The translations under genes were made by a program, and so were the position numbers. A stretch of 39,383 bases of DNA from Alphaproteobacteria bacterium. GTDB lineage: Bacteria; Pseudomonadota; Alphaproteobacteria; Micropepsales; Micropepsaceae. Where the stretch lies: the NCBI GenBank assembly GCA_013140995.1, contig JABFRX010000255.1, positions 1 through 39,383 on the forward strand, in the 5' to 3' direction. The notes beneath the pieces are model-generated. The model saw only the letters and a list, made by a program, of their open reading frames with translations. It did not search any database and was not told the DNA's origin. Shown here one piece after another: positions 36,626 through 39,383 of this stretch; position 1 is the stretch's first letter; each line of letters starts with the position of its first letter.

Positions 36626-36654
36626 TTGACCATTACAACCGTGTAGCGTTTAGT
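36626..36654 (+). promoter_or_regulatory. Candidate sigma70-type promoter for the rod RNA
   Basis: TTGACC (36626-36631) and TTTAGT (36649-36654) are 17 bp apart. This gives five of six matches to the -35 consensus and four of six to the -10. The expected start, about seven bases on, is near 36661, within two bases of the first paired nucleotide of the long hairpin at 36663. Confidence 0.5.
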
Positions 36655-36660
36655 GAGAAT

Positions 36661-36829
36661 CATTGAAGTCTAGGTTGGCTACTGGGGGCCGCCTGAGTGA
36701 CGGATCTGCAAAGCGCGAGGGGTCGTGCTGCGTCCGTTGGTCCCCCACAAGTTGCCGTCCTAGACCTCAAGCGGAAGTGCCTGCTTGCGTGATTGCCCCG
36801 GGGGGCAAGGCCAGCAAAAAAAGTTGGCC
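36661..36829 (+). ncRNA. Candidate structured RNA: 108-nt rod plus two hairpins
   Basis: Bases 36663-36674 pair with 36759-36770 (11 of 12). Further helices follow inward: TGGGGG (36683-36688) with CCCCCA (36742-36747), ACGGA (36700-36704) with TCCGT (36733-36737), GCA with TGC, and GCGCGA (36713-36718) with TCGTGC (36723-36728) around a GGGG loop. About 39 pairs form by hand count, with one 9-nt one-sided bulge (36691-36699). Then TTGCCC (36793-36798) pairs with GGGCAA (36803-36808). Directly abutting it, GGCCAGC (36809-36815) pairs with GTTGGCC (36823-36829) around an A7 loop. I could not match it to SRP RNA, 6S, tmRNA or a known riboswitch. It is either a free RNA or the leader of the xre gene. 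The 3' end is undefined. Confidence 0.5.
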
Positions 36830-36912
36830 ACAGACAAAGACGTTTCGTGGGGCTTGGTTGCAGTCTTGTGCTGCGGTCAGGCTGTCTTGTCAGTCGTATA
36901 GGAGTTCCCCCC

Positions 36913-37386
36913 TTGGCCAAGAAGCAACCCTCTTCAGTTGATGCACATGTCGGTAGCCGCGTCCGTCTTCGCCGGATGCTGATCGGTATGAGTCAGGAAA
37001 AGCTCGGCGAATTGCTGGGTCTGACGTTCCAACAAGTTCAGAAGTACGAAAAAGGCGCCAATCGTATCGGCGCAAGCAGACTGTTCGATATCTCGTCGAT
37101 CCTCGGCGTTCCGGTGTCGTATTTCTTCGACGACCTTCCCGCAACCGATCCTGCGTTTCGTAAGCGCGAAGGCGGGGCTGCCGCGGCGACGGATGTCGAT
37201 GCCGGTCCTTACATGATGGAATTCGTGTCGAGCGCGGAGGGTTTCCAGCTCGTGCGCGCGTTCACGAAAATCACCGACCCGCGTGTGCGTAAGCGGATGC
37301 TGGAATTGGTGAAATCGCTGACGGGCGAAGAAGAAGTCTATCCCGATTTCCGGGTCGTGGAATTGCGGGAAGCGCAACGCGCTTAA
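36913..37386 (+). CDS. XRE-family (Cro/CI helix-turn-helix) transcriptional regulator
   Basis: The 157-residue product has an N-terminal helix-turn-helix (VGSRVRLRRMLIGMSQEKLGELL, LTFQQVQKYEKGANRIGASRLFDISSILGVPVSYFFDDL, about residues 11-75). A C-terminal helical part follows (GFQLVRAFTKITDPRVRKRMLELVKSL). This is the small alphaproteobacterial regulator type regularly found just before metK. The start is a TTG placed by AGGAG at 36900-36904, eight bases upstream. The longer frame to 36793 runs through the structured leader and is not coding. A strong terminator follows. Its target genes are unknown. Confidence 0.92.
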   Translation: MAKKQPSSVDAHVGSRVRLRRMLIGMSQEKLGELLGLTFQQVQKYEKGANRIGASRLFDISSILGVPVSYFFDDLPATDPAFRKREGGAAAATDVDAGPYMMEFVSSAEGFQLVRAFTKITDPRVRKRMLELVKSLTGEEEVYPDFRVVELREAQRA

Positions 37387-37408
37387 ATTCGTCACCCCTG
37401 ACTGATGA

Positions 37409-37891
<483 letters not shown>

Positions 37892-37915
37892 CGTAACCCG
37901 CCATCCCTGACAGAA

Positions 37916-37957
37916 AGCCGCGCTTTTCGCGACCTGCGAAGGTGCGGCTCTTTTTTT
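37916..37957 (+). terminator. Hairpin with U-tract immediately ahead of metK
   Basis: AGCCGC (37916-37921) pairs with GCGGCT (37944-37949), and an inner TTCGC (37926-37930) pairs with GCGAA (37936-37940). CTTTTTTT follows. It could end the RND remnant's old transcript, but only about 15 nt separate the U-tract from the metK ATG, so it may instead act on metK expression. Confidence 0.65.
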
Positions 37958-37972
37958 GGCGAGCTTCGATAC

Positions 37973-39142
37973 ATGTCCCGCAAAAACTATCTCTTCACCA
38001 GCGAATCGGTTTCCGAAGGTCACCCGGACAAGGTCTGCGACCGCATATCGGATTCGATCGTGGATCTGATGTTGGGGCATATGCCCGAATCGCGCATTGC
38101 GCTTGAGACGCTCGCCACGACGAACCGCGTCGTGTTGGCCGGTGAGGTTCGCGGGCCCGAAAGCGTCGGCCACGATCAGATGATCGAAGCGGCACGCCAG
38201 TCGATCAAGGCCATCGGTTACGAGCAAGAGGGTTTCGATTGGCGGTCGGCGCGGATCGAGTGCTTGGTGCACGCGCAGTCCGAAGATATTGCCGTCGGCG
38301 TCGATGCCGCGGGCAACAAGGACGAGGGTGCGGGCGACCAGGGCATCATGTTCGGCTATGCCTGCCGCGAGACCGACGAGTTGATGCCTGCGCCGATTTT
38401 GCTTTCGCACAAGATTCTGAAATTGATGGCCGATGCACGGCATTCGGGGAAACAGAAGGAGCTGCTGCCGGACGCGAAGAGCCAAGTCACTTTGCAATAC
38501 GAAAACGGCAAGCCGGTTCGTGCGACGAAGATCGTCGTTTCGACGCAGCATATCGATGGGCTCGATGCGCGCGACATCCGCGCGGTTGTGAAGCCCTACA
38601 TCGAAGCCGCGATTCCGGCCGGGTGGATGTGTCCGGAGGATGGTCTCTTCGTGAACCCGACGGGACGGTTTGTGATCGGCGGTCCTGACGGCGACACCGG
38701 CCTCACAGGGCGCAAGATTATTGTGGACACGTACGGTGGTGCCGCGCCGCATGGCGGCGGCGCGTTTTCCGGTAAGGACCCGACGAAGGTCGATCGTTCT
38801 GCGGCTTATGTCGCGCGCTATCTCGCGAAGAACGTTGTCGCGGCGGGTTTGGCGGAGCGCTGCACGATTCAGATTTCCTACGCGATCGGCGTGGCCGATC
38901 CGATGTCGTTCTACGTTGATCTGCACGACACGGGGCGCGTCGACGAGGCGAAGCTTGAGAAGGCGCTGCCGGAGATGGTGAGCCTGAAGCCGCGCGGTAT
39001 TCGCGAGCATCTGAAGCTGAACCGGCCGATTTATGCGCGAACGGCGGCGTATGGACATTTCGGCCGCGCGCCGGAAGCCGACGGAGGGTTCTCGTGGGAA
39101 CGCACGGACCTCGTGCCGCAACTCAAGAGCCGCTTCGCCTGA
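37973..39142 (+). CDS. metK: S-adenosylmethionine synthase
   Basis: The 389-residue enzyme makes SAM from methionine and ATP. Signatures include [18 protein letters not shown] (about 14-31), [12 protein letters not shown] (about 122-133) and the P-loop-like [23 protein letters not shown], with normal length. Relatives in many phyla have similar size, but DGFFIEQ-type insertions are absent and [16 protein letters not shown] fits the alphaproteobacterial type. Only about 15 nt separate a terminator-like U-tract from the ATG, so its promoter must either lie upstream with read-through or be extremely close. The downstream trmB start lies inside its 3' end. Confidence 0.96.
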   Translation: MSRKNYLFTSESVSEGHPDKVCDRISDSIVDLMLGHMPESRIALETLATTNRVVLAGEVRGPESVGHDQMIEAARQSIKAIGYEQEGFDWRSARIECLVHAQSEDIAVGVDAAGNKDEGAGDQGIMFGYACRETDELMPAPILLSHKILKLMADARHSGKQKELLPDAKSQVTLQYENGKPVRATKIVVSTQHIDGLDARDIRAVVKPYIEAAIPAGWMCPEDGLFVNPTGRFVIGGPDGDTGLTGRKIIVDTYGGAAPHGGGAFSGKDPTKVDRSAAYVARYLAKNVVAAGLAERCTIQISYAIGVADPMSFYVDLHDTGRVDEAKLEKALPEMVSLKPRGIREHLKLNRPIYARTAAYGHFGRAPEADGGFSWERTDLVPQLKSRFA

Positions 39143-39366
39143 CCGAAGCCGGACGGCGGCGCAGCGAACTCTACGGCCGCCGCCTCGGGCGGCCGCTGAG
39201 CGCATCGCAGCAAAATCTCGTCGAGACGCTGTTGCCGAGGATCGGTTTGCCTGAAGGCGCGATCGATCTGCGCGCGCTGTTTCCGAATGCAAAAGCGTTC
39301 GCACTTGAGGTCGGTTTCGGTGGTGGCGAGCATCTTGCCGCTCAAGCAAGTGCGCATCCGATATAG
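39094..39366 (+). CDS. trmB: tRNA (guanine-N7-)-methyltransferase, 5' part, broken at the window edge
   Basis: From GTG 39094 (GGAGGG upstream, overlapping metK by 49 bases) about 90 residues read like the start of TrmB, which makes m7G46 in t[32 protein letters not shown] and the SAM-binding [20 protein letters not shown]. The frame then hits TAG at 39364 where a ~230-residue enzyme should continue. The last 32 bases form a fold-back. Read on the reverse complement in the same codon phase they give [10 protein letters not shown], which is what TrmB should read next. The gene is therefore probably intact in the organism and disrupted here by an edge artefact or small inversion. Confidence 0.8.
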   Translation: MGTHGPRAATQEPLRLTEAGRRRSELYGRRLGRPLSASQQNLVETLLPRIGLPEGAIDLRALFPNAKAFALEVGFGGGEHLAAQASAHPI

Positions 39367-39383
39367 CCTGTGCCGGGATGCGC
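39352..39383. repeat. Terminal inverted repeat (fold-back) at the window end
   Basis: GCGCATCC (39352-39359) and GGATGCGC (39376-39383) are exact complements separated by 16 bases, and the second arm is the very end of the sequence. The segment between makes coding sense for trmB only when inverted. Confidence 0.8.

Noticed and set aside
36663-36770. Assignment of the rod RNA as SRP RNA or 6S RNA
   Set aside because: The size is close to SRP RNA, but the GGAA-loop domain IV core is missing and the tip is a GGGG loop. The typical 6S central bubble sequences are not seen, so no family name is given.
37900-37972. A SAM-II or SAM/SAH riboswitch before metK
   Set aside because: None of the conserved aptamer bases could be found. 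Only the terminator-like hairpin is visible.

Overview
The window looks like a chromosomal segment of a high-GC alphaproteobacterium. The pointers are a Fur/Mur-type regulator without the usual zinc cysteines, a PhaR-phbA-phbB polyhydroxybutyrate locus, a DUF4908-like protein, and the gene order nfuA / nitroreductase / tsaB / rimI / fur / plsC / miaB / phoH / ybeY / corC / lnt / xre / metK / trmB, which is typical of the class. The order within the class cannot be fixed from the sequence alone. Most of the window is housekeeping DNA. No phage, IS element, CRISPR array, tRNA or rRNA is visible.

Layout. 1-482 holds no convincing gene. 483-3700 (minus) carries two overlapping family-39 membrane glycosyltransferases. 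Divergent from them, at 3930-4988, are a family-2 glycosyltransferase and a LABN-domain membrane protein, followed by a four-helix membrane protein of unknown role. Together these resemble a polyprenyl-phosphate-sugar system that decorates the envelope. 5586-8113 has a tiny membrane protein, a lone Rieske oxygenase, an enoyl-CoA hydratase-like protein and a small helix-turn-helix protein. 8393-11652 has a PAS-GGDEF-EAL protein with a degenerate GGDEF motif, a DUF983 protein, a VOC protein and a secreted pentapeptide-repeat protein. 11737-14497 is the PHB locus. 14564-19176 has a 2OG-Fe(II) oxygenase, the DUF4908-like protein, gloB and the malic enzyme. From 19357 to the right edge every gene is on the plus strand: mutS, two small proteins, glnD, trpS, a universal stress protein, then the conserved nfuA-to-trmB run.

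The most interesting signals lie between genes. (1) The lnt-xre gap (36613-36912) has a sigma70-like promoter whose predicted start falls within two bases of a 108-nt rod-shaped hairpin with about 39 pairs. Two abutting hairpins follow, one with an all-A loop. This is a strong candidate for an undescribed non-coding RNA or structured leader. (2) Between xre and metK lies a frameshifted C-terminal remnant of a heavy-metal RND pump, set between two similar terminators, the second ending only about 15 nt before metK. (3) An 11-bp perfect inverted repeat (15262-15290) sits between divergent genes. (4) A stem-loop plus a 14-codon leader ORF precedes the family-2 glycosyltransferase. (5) A REP-like palindromic element lies between maeB and mutS. 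(6) The last 32 bases are a fold-back: trmB continues correctly only on the reverse complement, so the right edge is probably a chimera or a small inversion.

All calls rest on reading motifs and pairing bases by eye. No database search or folding program was run.
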